NCBI RefSeq assembly: GCF_019008365.1
Contig: NZ_JAHHUL010000019.1
Location: forward strand, 1 to 64,000
Reading direction: 5' to 3'
From: Phosphitispora fastidiosa
Lineage (GTDB): Bacteria; Bacillota; Thermincolia; Thermincolales; UBA2595
DNA: 64,000 bases
The position numbers and the translations under genes are program-made. The notes under the pieces are model-generated. The model saw only the letters and a program-made list of their open reading frames with translations. It made no database searches and was not told the DNA's origin. Below, piece after piece: positions 55,202 to 63,065 of the stretch; position 1 is the first letter of the stretch, and every line of letters begins with the position of its first letter.

Positions 55202-56060
55202 CGCCCTGCAAACGACCATGACAATTAAAACCATGCGTCCGGTTCAGTGGACCAAGAACCTGATTATTTTTGCCGGGGTAATTTTCTCTGAAAAGCTGTT
55301 TGTCAGCGGCTATTTTCTTAAAGCCTTGTCTGTCTTTATTGTTTTTTGTCTGTTGTCCGGCTCTGTATATATAATTAACGACCTGGCAGATATGGAAGGA
55401 GACAGGGTCCACCCGGAAAAGAAAAACCGCCCTCTGGCAGCAGGTATGCTGAGTACCGGTTTTGGGGCGGTTTCTGCTTGTATAATTGCTGTGACGGCTA
55501 TTTCGGGAGCTTTTCTGATTAACACCGGGCTGGGCTTTCTGGCAGTAAACTACTTTGCTCTTACTCTGGGGTACAGCCTTTTTCTGAAGAATATTGCCAT
55601 AATTGATGTGCTTATAATTGCTGCAGGTTTTATCATCAGGGCTGCTGCCGGAGCAGTGGCCATTAGTGTCAGCATTTCCCCATGGCTGCTGGTATGTACC
55701 TTTCTCCTGGCGCTGTTCCTGGCATTGGCCAAGCGCAGGCATGAATTGCTTTATGACAATGTTTCCCGGCTGTGCCGGCAGAGCCTTTGCCAATACAGGC
55801 CCGGGACGCTTGACGTATTGATCCATGCTGCCGCTTTGGCCACCATTTTGGGCTATTCACTGTATACGGTCAGCCAGAATCACTCAGAATACCTTGTGGG
55901 AACCGTACCTCTGGTGGCCTTCGGTATATTCAGATACCGGTACCTGACATACCACGGGCATCTGGGGGGCAGCCCGGAAACCGCGCTGCTGGGGGACAGG
56001 CCCCTGTATCTAACGGTGTTATGCTGGGTTCTCAGTTTGCTGATAATTATTTATACATAG
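55191..56060 (+). CDS. UbiA-family prenyltransferase (DPPR synthase-like)
   Basis: A 289-residue membrane protein with eight to nine helices. MRPVQWTKNLIIFAGVIFSE, IINDLADMEGDRVHPEKKNR (the first Asp-rich motif) and PLAAGMLS are the signature of decaprenyl-phosphate phosphoribosyltransferases. The second Asp-rich motif region is replaced by LAKRRHELL, also typical of this subfamily. It would attach phosphoribose to a polyprenyl phosphate. Start overlaps the previous gene by 11 bases (ATG at 55218 is an alternative). Its stop lies in an 18-base tandem repeat. Confidence 0.85.
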   Translation: MHISALQTTMTIKTMRPVQWTKNLIIFAGVIFSEKLFVSGYFLKALSVFIVFCLLSGSVYIINDLADMEGDRVHPEKKNRPLAAGMLSTGFGAVSACIIAVTAISGAFLINTGLGFLAVNYFALTLGYSLFLKNIAIIDVLIIAAGFIIRAAAGAVAISVSISPWLLVCTFLLALFLALAKRRHELLYDNVSRLCRQSLCQYRPGTLDVLIHAAALATILGYSLYTVSQNHSEYLVGTVPLVAFGIFRYRYLTYHGHLGGSPETALLGDRPLYLTVLCWVLSLLIIIYT

Positions 56061-56100
56061 AGAAACATTTATACATAGAGAATCATTTTTATACATAAAG
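56050..56100 (+). repeat. 18-base tandem repeat at the ubiA-like stop
   Basis: TTTATACATAGAGAAACA (56050-56067), TTTATACATAGAGAATCA (56068-56085) and a shortened TTTTTATACATAAAG (56086-56100). The stop codon TAG of the preceding gene is in the first copy. Confidence 0.85.
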
Positions 56101-56111
56101 GCGGGAGACCG

Positions 56112-57194
56112 ATGAGCAGGGTTTTTGTATTAAAAACCAATCCGGAAACAGTGCTTGACGACTATGTCAGGTTGTTAAAAATGGCTGCGGTCAGCCAAAC
56201 TCTTGACCCCGGGAGAACAACAATTCTCAAAGATAACATTTCCTGGCATTTTCCCTACCTCAGCGCTAACACTACGCCGTGGCAGCTGGAAGGGGTTATT
56301 AAGGGACTTCGGGAACAGGGTTTTTCTCAGCTTACCTGTGTGCGTAACAAAACAGTGGTTACTAACCCCTTTAAGGGGGAAAAATTGAACAAGTATCAGC
56401 CTTTGCTGCAGAAGTACGGCATCCCTGTCCGGTATAATTTCAGAACTGCGGATATGAATTGGGTGAGGTATGAACCAAGGGGCGAAATGCTCGCTCTGGA
56501 CAGGATATTTCCGGAAGGCATATATATTCCTGATTATTTCATAGGTAAAAATATAGTGCATCTGCCCACAGTCAAATGCCATGCCTATACCACCACAACC
56601 GGGGCTATGAAAAATGCCTTTGGAGGGTTGCTGAATACTAAAAGGCATTATGCCCACAGTGATATCCATAAAGCCCTGGTTGACCTCCTGATGATCCAGC
56701 AGGAGATTCACTCCGGAATATTTGCAGTGATAGATGGCACTGTCTGCGGCAGCGGTTCCGGGCCGCGCACTATGAACCCGATTGAGAAGGATTATATCCT
56801 GGCCGGCGCTGACCAGGTAGCCATAGATGCCATCACAGCCAAAATGATGGGGTTTGACCCAATGAAGATACCATATATCCGGATTGCCCATGAACGCGGC
56901 CTTGGAATTGGCAGCCCTAAGGAAATTGAAGTAATCGGGGCAGATATCGAAGGGGTAAAGTTCGGATTCAGCGCCGATGCCAATCCGGCATCAGGGGTAG
57001 GCAGGCTGCTCTGGTTTGGGCCTCTGCGCCGGCTGCAGCATTTGTTTTTCCATACACCCCTGGTGTATTTGTTCATTTTGGGGTCGTTTTTATATCATGA
57101 TTACTTCTGGTGGCCTGTGAAGGGCAGAAAAAGGATGGCGCATTTGCGGGCACAGGGCCGCTGGGGGAAGCTGTTTGAAGATTACTCTGAGTAA
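56112..57194 (+). CDS. DUF362 domain protein
   Basis: A 360-residue protein: TTILKDNISWHFPYLSANTT, LREQGFSQLTCVRNKTVV, VHLPTVKCHAYTTTTGAMKN and FGGLLNTKRHYAHSDIHKAL, DGTVCGSGSGPRTMNPI and LAGADQVAIDAITAKMMGFD belong to DUF362. Some DUF362 proteins carry ferredoxin motifs; here no CxxC is seen. The C-terminal ~60 residues include a hydrophobic stretch (YLFILGSFLY) and a basic tail. It repeatedly occurs beside UbiA-like genes. Function unknown. Confidence 0.85.
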   Translation: MSRVFVLKTNPETVLDDYVRLLKMAAVSQTLDPGRTTILKDNISWHFPYLSANTTPWQLEGVIKGLREQGFSQLTCVRNKTVVTNPFKGEKLNKYQPLLQKYGIPVRYNFRTADMNWVRYEPRGEMLALDRIFPEGIYIPDYFIGKNIVHLPTVKCHAYTTTTGAMKNAFGGLLNTKRHYAHSDIHKALVDLLMIQQEIHSGIFAVIDGTVCGSGSGPRTMNPIEKDYILAGADQVAIDAITAKMMGFDPMKIPYIRIAHERGLGIGSPKEIEVIGADIEGVKFGFSADANPASGVGRLLWFGPLRRLQHLFFHTPLVYLFILGSFLYHDYFWWPVKGRKRMAHLRAQGRWGKLFEDYSE

Positions 57195-57234
57195 GGGAGC
57201 ATTCAACTTATTCTTGTCAAAGGAGGTTTTTACC

Positions 57235-58236
57235 TTGCGCGTACTCGTCACCGGCGGCGCCGGATATATAGGCAGCCATACAGTGAGGGAATTGATGCGG
57301 AATAAACATGAGGTTGTCATTCTGGACAACCTGTGCAAGGGGCATGTTGGCGCGGTGCCTGCAGGCATTTCCCTGGAACAGGGGGACATTGCTGACCGGG
57401 CGCTGGTGGATGATATCCTGCGGCGTTATGGTATCGAAGCGGTCATACATTTTGCCGCCTTCAGCCTGGTGGGGGAGTCTATGGCTGACCCGGCGCCGTA
57501 TTTCAGGAATAACACAGCAGGCAGCCTGGCCTTATTTGAGGCCATGGTGCAGCATAAAATCAACAAGGTGATTTTTTCATCAACCGCTGCCGTCTACGGC
57601 GAACCTGAACACTGGCCGATTACGGAAAACGACGCTAAGACGCCGACTAATAATTACGGCCTGTCCAAGCTGATGATAGAAGAGATTCTCAAGAGCTTTG
57701 ACCGGGCCTATGGATTAAATTATATCAGCCTGCGCTATTTTAATGCCGCCGGGGCGCACCTTTCGGGAGAAATAGGTGAAGACCATGACCCTGAGACCCA
57801 CCTGATTCCCCTGGTGCTGCAGGCTGCCCTGGGTCAGCGGGACAGCATTAAGATCTTCGGGACTGATTATCCCACGCCTGACGGGACGTGTGTCAGGGAC
57901 TACATCCATGTAACAGACCTGGCCAATGCCCATGTCCTGGCCCTGGAGTACCTGGCCCGGGAAAACGCCGCCAATATCTTTAACCTGGGCAATGGAGAAG
58001 GCTTTTCCGTCAGGCAGGTAATCGATGCAGCGCTCAGGGTGACCGGACGGGAGATAACTGTTGTGGAAGATGAGCGGCGGGCAGGCGATCCTGCCGTGCT
58101 GGTTGCCGGGTCTGACAGGATAAAAAAGGAGTTGGGGTGGAAACCGCAGTTTACGGGTATTGATACCATTGTGGATACAGCCTGGAAATGGCACCTGAAT
58201 CACCCGGCGGGGTTTGGGGACAGGAAGTGGAAATGA
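57235..58236 (+). CDS. galE: UDP-glucose 4-epimerase
   Basis: A 333-residue epimerase: VLVTGGAGYIGSHTVRELMR, FAAFSLVGESMADP, FSSTAAVYGEPEHWPITEN and the catalytic YGLSK; RYFNAAGAHLSGEIGEDHDP and GTCVRDYIHVTDLA complete it. The TTG at 57235 follows AAAGGAGG. An upstream in-frame ATG at 57175 would overlap the previous gene. Its UDP-galactose is the usual first sugar for WbaP/WsaP-type initiators, such as that at 11073. Confidence 0.96.
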   Translation: MRVLVTGGAGYIGSHTVRELMRNKHEVVILDNLCKGHVGAVPAGISLEQGDIADRALVDDILRRYGIEAVIHFAAFSLVGESMADPAPYFRNNTAGSLALFEAMVQHKINKVIFSSTAAVYGEPEHWPITENDAKTPTNNYGLSKLMIEEILKSFDRAYGLNYISLRYFNAAGAHLSGEIGEDHDPETHLIPLVLQAALGQRDSIKIFGTDYPTPDGTCVRDYIHVTDLANAHVLALEYLARENAANIFNLGNGEGFSVRQVIDAALRVTGREITVVEDERRAGDPAVLVAGSDRIKKELGWKPQFTGIDTIVDTAWKWHLNHPAGFGDRKWK

Positions 58237-58275
58237 GCAAAAAGCGGCTGTAAGGCAAATTATTCTGTATTGTAA

Positions 58276-58304
58276 TTGACCAGACTTTTTGCTATCTTTA
58301 TATG
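58276..58304 (+). promoter_or_regulatory. Promoter of the secreted TPR-like gene
   Basis: TTGACC (58276-58281), 17 bases, TATATG (58299-58304). Confidence 0.5.
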
Positions 58305-58363
58305 TGGAACTCCTTTATACTTATCTCATTATCTGATATAAATTAAACTTCGGAGGTATGATT

Positions 58364-59635
58364 ATGCGCAGGTATCTATGTATAAGTCTAATCATTTTTT
58401 TACTGCTGCCCTCCTGGTCATGGGCTGCCCAGAATAATCAGGAAGTCAGCCTGATTGACCCGCAGGTATTAAATGATGTTAAGGGGCTTCAACTGGCGGG
58501 GAAGCAGACTGTTATTACCAATAACGGTAAAAGTGTTAAGCTTACCGGGCTGTACCGCTTTCAGAACACCGGGGAAGATGTCGTGGTGTTGTTGGGACTG
58601 CCTGAGTCATTAAAAAAGCTTTCTACCGGGTTTGACACTGAGTTAAAACCGGAAAATGTGAAATTTGTTGCCGGAGGAAGTCTCCAGAAGGCGAAAACCG
58701 CGGAAAAGTCAAAAACCATTTCCGGAAAAGAGCTGAAAGGGGCCTGGATGACCTGGGAAGTTCCGGCCAAGGCCAAAACTGTCGTCGAAATCAGACTGAT
58801 TTATTCAATTGATAAGATACCTTTTGGCAGCAGTGTTCAGATTCAGTATCTTCCTGCAGCAGAGCCCAGCCCGTCGCCAAACCTGAAGAGTGTCCGGACA
58901 GTTATGGATTTGGGACCGTTCTCGCCTGCTGAGGTAACAGAATTACAGCCAGAAGGGTACAAACTGAATCCGGCTTCAGTTGTCTGGGATTCTTCTGTTA
59001 ATAGTCCTGACTCTGGAACGACCGAAGGGGAAGAGAGCTATATAATCAGACTGGACAATTCCCTGAGGACAGCTTACGCTAAATATTTTAAGGGCGAAGA
59101 CAAAAAAGCCCTGGATGAAGCGGTAAGTCTATTAGCAGCCAGAAACTTCAAAGAAGCTGCTGCCAAGCTGAAACCCTTGTCCGGGAAGCAGGGCTTTAAT
59201 GCCGAACAGAGGGAATACCTGAGTTTTGCTACTGCCGCCGTTGATTTGGGGCAAAAGGATTATCCGGCAGTTATTGATGACCTGAAGGCTGTAGACCCTG
59301 ACAAGCTGCAATTATCTGAAGACCAGACCGTATTTAAGGGTTTGTATTTTTATTATTTGACCCAAGCCTACAAAGACAGCGGCAAATTTGATGAACTTCA
59401 GGATTTGGCCGATAGAGGGCGAAAGGCCGGTCTGAGTTCGTTAATGCAAGAGTGGCTTGGCGTTACCTCAAAACGGATGCAAAATGTGGAAAACATCATG
59501 GAAGGGAAATCTCCTGACACGCCTGTCTATGGTTCCGATAATATTGACGGAATAACAGTCTGGGTTATCTTTTTAGTTGTGCTTCTGGCTGCCGGTGCAG
59601 GCGGGGCGTGGTATTCCCGAAAAAAGAAGAAGTAG
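58364..59635 (+). CDS. Secreted TPR-like protein with C-terminal anchor
   Basis: A 423-residue protein with a signal peptide (cleavage near SWAAQ), a beta-rich domain (about 25-215), helical repeats at about 225-380 (LDEAVSLLAARNFKEAAAK, FKGLYFYYLTQAYKDSGKFD) and a C-terminal helix followed by RKKKK. The topology is extracellular with one membrane tether. ATG at 58364 is preferred to 58358, which lies too near GGAGG (58352-58356). I do not recognise a family; its place between galE and an efflux operon does not reveal its job. Confidence 0.8.
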   Translation: MRRYLCISLIIFLLLPSWSWAAQNNQEVSLIDPQVLNDVKGLQLAGKQTVITNNGKSVKLTGLYRFQNTGEDVVVLLGLPESLKKLSTGFDTELKPENVKFVAGGSLQKAKTAEKSKTISGKELKGAWMTWEVPAKAKTVVEIRLIYSIDKIPFGSSVQIQYLPAAEPSPSPNLKSVRTVMDLGPFSPAEVTELQPEGYKLNPASVVWDSSVNSPDSGTTEGEESYIIRLDNSLRTAYAKYFKGEDKKALDEAVSLLAARNFKEAAAKLKPLSGKQGFNAEQREYLSFATAAVDLGQKDYPAVIDDLKAVDPDKLQLSEDQTVFKGLYFYYLTQAYKDSGKFDELQDLADRGRKAGLSSLMQEWLGVTSKRMQNVENIMEGKSPDTPVYGSDNIDGITVWVIFLVVLLAAGAGGAWYSRKKKK

Positions 59636-59644
59636 CTGTTACTT

Positions 59645-59674
59645 ACCGGGCAGGGACAACCTGTCCGGTTTTTG
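59645..59674 (+). terminator. Terminator after secreted TPR-like gene
   Basis: ACCGGGCAGG and CCTGTCCGGT form a 10-bp stem with a GACAA loop, followed by TTTTG. Confidence 0.88.
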
Positions 59675-59706
59675 CGTTTTGGCCACACGTTTTCGCCGGC
59701 TCCTTA

Positions 59707-59735
59707 TTGACAAATATAGGGCACAGAGGTATACT
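59707..59735 (+). promoter_or_regulatory. Promoter of the efflux operon
   Basis: A consensus TTGACA (59707-59712), 17 bases, TATACT (59730-59735). Confidence 0.8.
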
Positions 59736-59742
59736 GATTTTA

Positions 59743-59758
59743 GACTGACCCGTCGGTC
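59743..59758 (+). promoter_or_regulatory. TetR-type operator
   Basis: GACTGACCCGTCGGTC is an imperfect palindrome (six of eight half-site bases match) of the GACCGAC type bound by many TetR regulators. It lies just after the promoter, near the start of transcription. The TetR gene at 62146 is in the same operon, so autoregulation is likely. Confidence 0.6.
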
Positions 59759-59782
59759 GGAAAATTAATGGAGGGGAATATT

Positions 59783-60940
59783 ATGGTCTATAACAGGGTG
59801 GTCAGACTTCCGGTCTTACTGCTGATGGCCTTCGCTTTAATTTTAGCTGTCGGATGCGGGAGCAAAGACAATAAGGCCGCAGGTGAGGACAAAGCTGTAC
59901 CGGTTACGGCAATGGAGGCCACGAAGGACAATATTTCGGCAAAGACGGTGATAACCGGAAAGGTTGCCCCGTCCTCTGAAGTAATAATCGTTCCCAAGAT
60001 TGGCGGAAGGGTTGCCCAGGTATCGGTGGATATCGGTTCCAAAGTGAAAAAGGGTGACCTGCTGCTGAAAACCGATACTACTGACCTCGAGATACAGCTT
60101 ACTGCCGCGATAAATGGTCTTACTAATGCAAAGCTGACCCATGACCAAGCCGTACTTAGCCATAACAATGCTAAAGCAAATTATGAACGTATGAAGTCCC
60201 TGTTTCAGGAAGGGGCTGTATCCCAGCAGCAGCTGGAACAGGCCGAACTGCAGTATAACCTCGCAAAGGATGCTATGAGCCAGCCGGTAGCGGAAACTGC
60301 CATGAATCAGGTTGACGGCATCAGACAGCAGATTGCAGATGCCGCGATAACTTCACCCATAGATGGTGAAGTTGCCACCAGGCAGATTGACCCCGGTGAG
60401 ATGGCCGGATCGTCTGCACCGGTAATGAGTGTAGTCAATATTGACACGGTATTTGTTGAAGGGACGATAGCAGAAAGCGATATTGCCCTGGTTAAAGAGG
60501 GGCAAGAGGTGATTGTCAGGGTAGATGCGACCGGAGGCAGTTTCACGGGAAAGGTAAAGCTGCTGAGCCCTGTGGCCAATCCCCAGACAAAGGGATATTC
60601 TGTTAAGATTGAGATAGATAATACAGACCGCAAGCTTAAACCGGGGATGTTTGCTGAAATTGAACTGATAACCAAAAGCAGGGAAGGTGTTGTGGTAATT
60701 CCCAAAGAAGCCCTTGTAACCAGGGATTCCGGGAAGGTAATCTATGTGGTAAAGGGCGGCGCCGTGGAACAGCGCCAGGTGGAGACCGGGATTGAGACAG
60801 ATAAAATGACAGAGATTGTGAATGGGCTGTCAGAGGGTGAAAAATTCGTCACAGAAGGCCAACACTCACTTGCAGACAAGACTAAGGTGACCGTCACAAA
60901 TGCAAATGATACCGACAGCAGTAAAAATAATGATAATTAA
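59783..60940 (+). CDS. HlyD/RND-type efflux adaptor lipoprotein
   Basis: A 385-residue membrane fusion protein. Signal peptide with lipobox LAVGC near residue 26, a biotinyl-lipoyl half (VPKIGGRVAQVSVDIGSKVK), a helical hairpin at about 105-165, the second lipoyl half (ITSPIDGEVATRQIDPGEM), then beta-barrel and C-terminal domains (VIPKEALVTRDSGKVIYVV). Such adaptors join an inner-membrane pump to a TolC channel. The pump gene is not in this operon. GGAGGGG sets the ATG at 59783. Confidence 0.92.
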   Translation: MVYNRVVRLPVLLLMAFALILAVGCGSKDNKAAGEDKAVPVTAMEATKDNISAKTVITGKVAPSSEVIIVPKIGGRVAQVSVDIGSKVKKGDLLLKTDTTDLEIQLTAAINGLTNAKLTHDQAVLSHNNAKANYERMKSLFQEGAVSQQQLEQAELQYNLAKDAMSQPVAETAMNQVDGIRQQIADAAITSPIDGEVATRQIDPGEMAGSSAPVMSVVNIDTVFVEGTIAESDIALVKEGQEVIVRVDATGGSFTGKVKLLSPVANPQTKGYSVKIEIDNTDRKLKPGMFAEIELITKSREGVVVIPKEALVTRDSGKVIYVVKGGAVEQRQVETGIETDKMTEIVNGLSEGEKFVTEGQHSLADKTKVTVTNANDTDSSKNNDN

Positions 60941-60952
60941 GGGGGAGAGCCA

Positions 60953-62092
60953 ATGTTAAGGCAGATATTGACGAAAAAACTATTTTTAGGGTTCCTGGTT
61001 TCTGTCCTCATGCTATCGGCTTTCGGAATCAACTATGCAGTTGGTGTCGATGGACCGGAGGTTAAGACCATCAGCCTGGAGGAAGCTACCGAATTGGCCA
61101 TGCAGAACAATCCGGATATGGAGATAGAGAGCCTGGCAGTTGAGAAAGCCCAGATTGAGCATGATGGCGCCAAGGCAACAGCAAAAACACATGAAAAGAA
61201 AGAAAAAAGGGACAGAGAGCACTATTATCTTACGTATGAAGTTGGGTTGCTAAGGTGGTTCAACCCCAAGGCAAAGGAAGTTGCCCTGGTACTGGCGGAA
61301 AAAAGGCAGGATGTAAATGAAAAGAAATTGAAGCTGGATGTGGAAAAGGCCTATTATGATGTCCTCAAGGCTGAGAAAGGCCTGGAGATAGAGCGGGCTG
61401 GCCTGAAATACTTCCAGGACCAGCTGAAAATAGCCCAAACGGCCTTTAAAGTGGGCACAAAGGCAAAACTGGATGTCACCACTGCTGAAGCTGCCGTAGC
61501 CGGTTACCAGGCCGCTGTAACCCGTGCTGAAAACACCTACCGGACCTCTGTGTTGGATTTGAACCGCATTATCGGACTGGACCTGGATACACCGCTGAAA
61601 CTAACCTCAAAGTTTGCCGTGGAAAAGGCCGGGGATTCCATAAACCTGCAGGAAACTATTACCCAAGCCTTGGAAGATAATATGGGCATTCTGTCAGCCA
61701 GAAAGACCCTGGAGCTTAATCAGGTAAAGTCTGATGTGACTAAAAAGTTTTATAACCAGGGTGTAACTGTTTATGAGACCGCTGAAATTGATAAAAAGAG
61801 CGCTGAGGCGAGTGTACGCAAGGAAGAAGTTGATACAACGGCCTCTGTCCGGAAAAGTTACCTGACCCTGTTCAGCCTGGAGAAAATGATTGATTGGCAG
61901 ACCAAGGAAGTGGAAAAAGCCAGGGAAAATGCGCGGGTCTTCATGCTAAAATATGAAGCCGGACTGGCTACCGCTCTGGATGCCAGAAACGCAGCCATAG
62001 ATCTGGAGACGGCTGAACAAAACCTGACAAATACTATTTATGATTATAACTTAACCAAGAGCCAGTTTAAATACCAGCTATTCACACCCTAA
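60953..62092 (+). CDS. TolC-family outer membrane efflux protein
   Basis: A 379-residue protein with a signal peptide (to about residue 30) and two OEP repeats (about 38-215 and 230-378), each made of long helices: SLEEATELAMQNNPDMEIES opens the first, NLQETITQALEDNMGILSAR the second. The hinge strands that would form the outer membrane barrel are short. TolC channels need an outer membrane, which the rest of the window does not suggest. It may work within the thick wall or S-layer. GGGGGAG precedes the ATG. Confidence 0.85.
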   Translation: MLRQILTKKLFLGFLVSVLMLSAFGINYAVGVDGPEVKTISLEEATELAMQNNPDMEIESLAVEKAQIEHDGAKATAKTHEKKEKRDREHYYLTYEVGLLRWFNPKAKEVALVLAEKRQDVNEKKLKLDVEKAYYDVLKAEKGLEIERAGLKYFQDQLKIAQTAFKVGTKAKLDVTTAEAAVAGYQAAVTRAENTYRTSVLDLNRIIGLDLDTPLKLTSKFAVEKAGDSINLQETITQALEDNMGILSARKTLELNQVKSDVTKKFYNQGVTVYETAEIDKKSAEASVRKEEVDTTASVRKSYLTLFSLEKMIDWQTKEVEKARENARVFMLKYEAGLATALDARNAAIDLETAEQNLTNTIYDYNLTKSQFKYQLFTP

Positions 62093-62145
62093 GCAGAGAA
62101 TGTCCCCGATAAAGGCAGGCAGGATTTCAGAAAGCAGGTGAAACA

Positions 62146-62742
62146 ATGGACCGCCCGGCTGAAAAAGATAAGCGGATCAAAATTATTAGAGCAGCAGTCA
62201 AGGTGTTTTCCCGGAAGGGGTTTCATGAGGCCAGGGTTGAGGAAATAGCCCAACTGGCCGATGTTGGGAAAGGTACGGTATACGAGTATTTTTCCAGTAA
62301 AACGGAACTGTTTCAGGAGATGTTTAAAGCCGGGATTCGGTTTTACCTGGACAGCCTGATTGACGATATCAGTCCTGACCTGTCCTCTAAAGAGAAACTG
62401 TCCCGAATTGCCCTGCTTCACCTGAGGTTTGTCAGCAATTATAAGGACCTGGCGAAAGTCACCATGACGGAACATACGTACTTTAATGAGGATTTCCGCA
62501 AATGGATGTGGGAGTACCGGGCCCGAAAGCTTGAAATGCTGAAACGGATAATTGATGAAGGCATTGACAGAGGGGAATTCCGGAAAATTGATTCCCGGGC
62601 AGTTGCCCTGGTTTTTATGGGAGCGCTTGGAGCCATGTTTTCGCCGCTTATATTTTCTGAAGAGCATGAAAATGCCAAAGCTTTAATCGAACCGGCCCTG
62701 GATATCATTATGAACGGCCTTATCGCCCCTGAAGGGCAGTAA
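62146..62742 (+). CDS. TetR family regulator
   Basis: A 198-residue repressor. The N-terminal helix-turn-helix is canonical: RAAVKVFSRKGFHEARVEEI, then ADVGKGTVYEYFSSKTELF. The ligand domain (about 75-198) has a TetR C-terminal pattern of helices. It is 53 bases after the TolC-like gene and probably controls the operon through the site at 59743. Confidence 0.94.
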   Translation: MDRPAEKDKRIKIIRAAVKVFSRKGFHEARVEEIAQLADVGKGTVYEYFSSKTELFQEMFKAGIRFYLDSLIDDISPDLSSKEKLSRIALLHLRFVSNYKDLAKVTMTEHTYFNEDFRKWMWEYRARKLEMLKRIIDEGIDRGEFRKIDSRAVALVFMGALGAMFSPLIFSEEHENAKALIEPALDIIMNGLIAPEGQ

Positions 62743-63058
62743 GGTGAAAGGGGTTTCATATTTCTGACGCTGATTTTAACCTAAATAGGGGTAGATGTAT
62801 TCCCGGACGGCGGACAGACCCCGCGTTCCGGAAACCATCTGCCCCTATCTTCATCACAGCTTAATGGTTCCGGAGCAGGCAGCGCGCTCAATGACAGAAC
62901 CTTGCAGTTCCGGTAACAATTCCCGACGCAGGAAAAATGGCATCATCTGTCGAAGAACTAATATGATTTACCAAAAATAAGAAGGCAGCTAAAGGTGAAA
63001 CCTTACTTAAGGAGAAAACTGATAAAGTGAAACATAACTAAAGGAGAAGACTGATTAA
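62743..63058 (+). other. Intergenic region before manC
   Basis: 316 bases without a credible coding frame. It has a long hairpin at 62785-62848 (ATAGGGGTAGATG with CATCTGCCCCTAT, plus inner CCGGA/TCCGG) and a direct repeat at 63009-63065. No clear sigma-A promoter is visible. Confidence 0.6.
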
Positions 63059-63065
63059 GTGAAAC
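63009..63065 (+). repeat. Duplicated ribosome site and start of manC
   Basis: Two copies, 63009-63033 and 63041-63065, match in 23 of 25 bases, period 32. Each holds AAGGAGAA, then GTGAAAC. The first GTG (63027) codes only four codons, MKHN, whose stop overlaps the second ribosome site; the second GTG (63059) starts manC. Confidence 0.85.

Noticed and set aside
55182-55826. 214-codon minus-strand open frame
   Set aside because: Covers the UbiA-like gene; no family pattern, shadow of the real gene.
56112-57194. DUF362 protein as an iron-sulfur ferredoxin
   Set aside because: The cysteines are isolated; no CxxCxxC motif is present.
59783-62092. Reading the adaptor and TolC-like genes as proof of a diderm cell
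   Set aside because: csaB, LCP proteins and three pyruvate-type SLH proteins fit a monoderm wall, and no outer-membrane assembly or lipid A gene is in the window.
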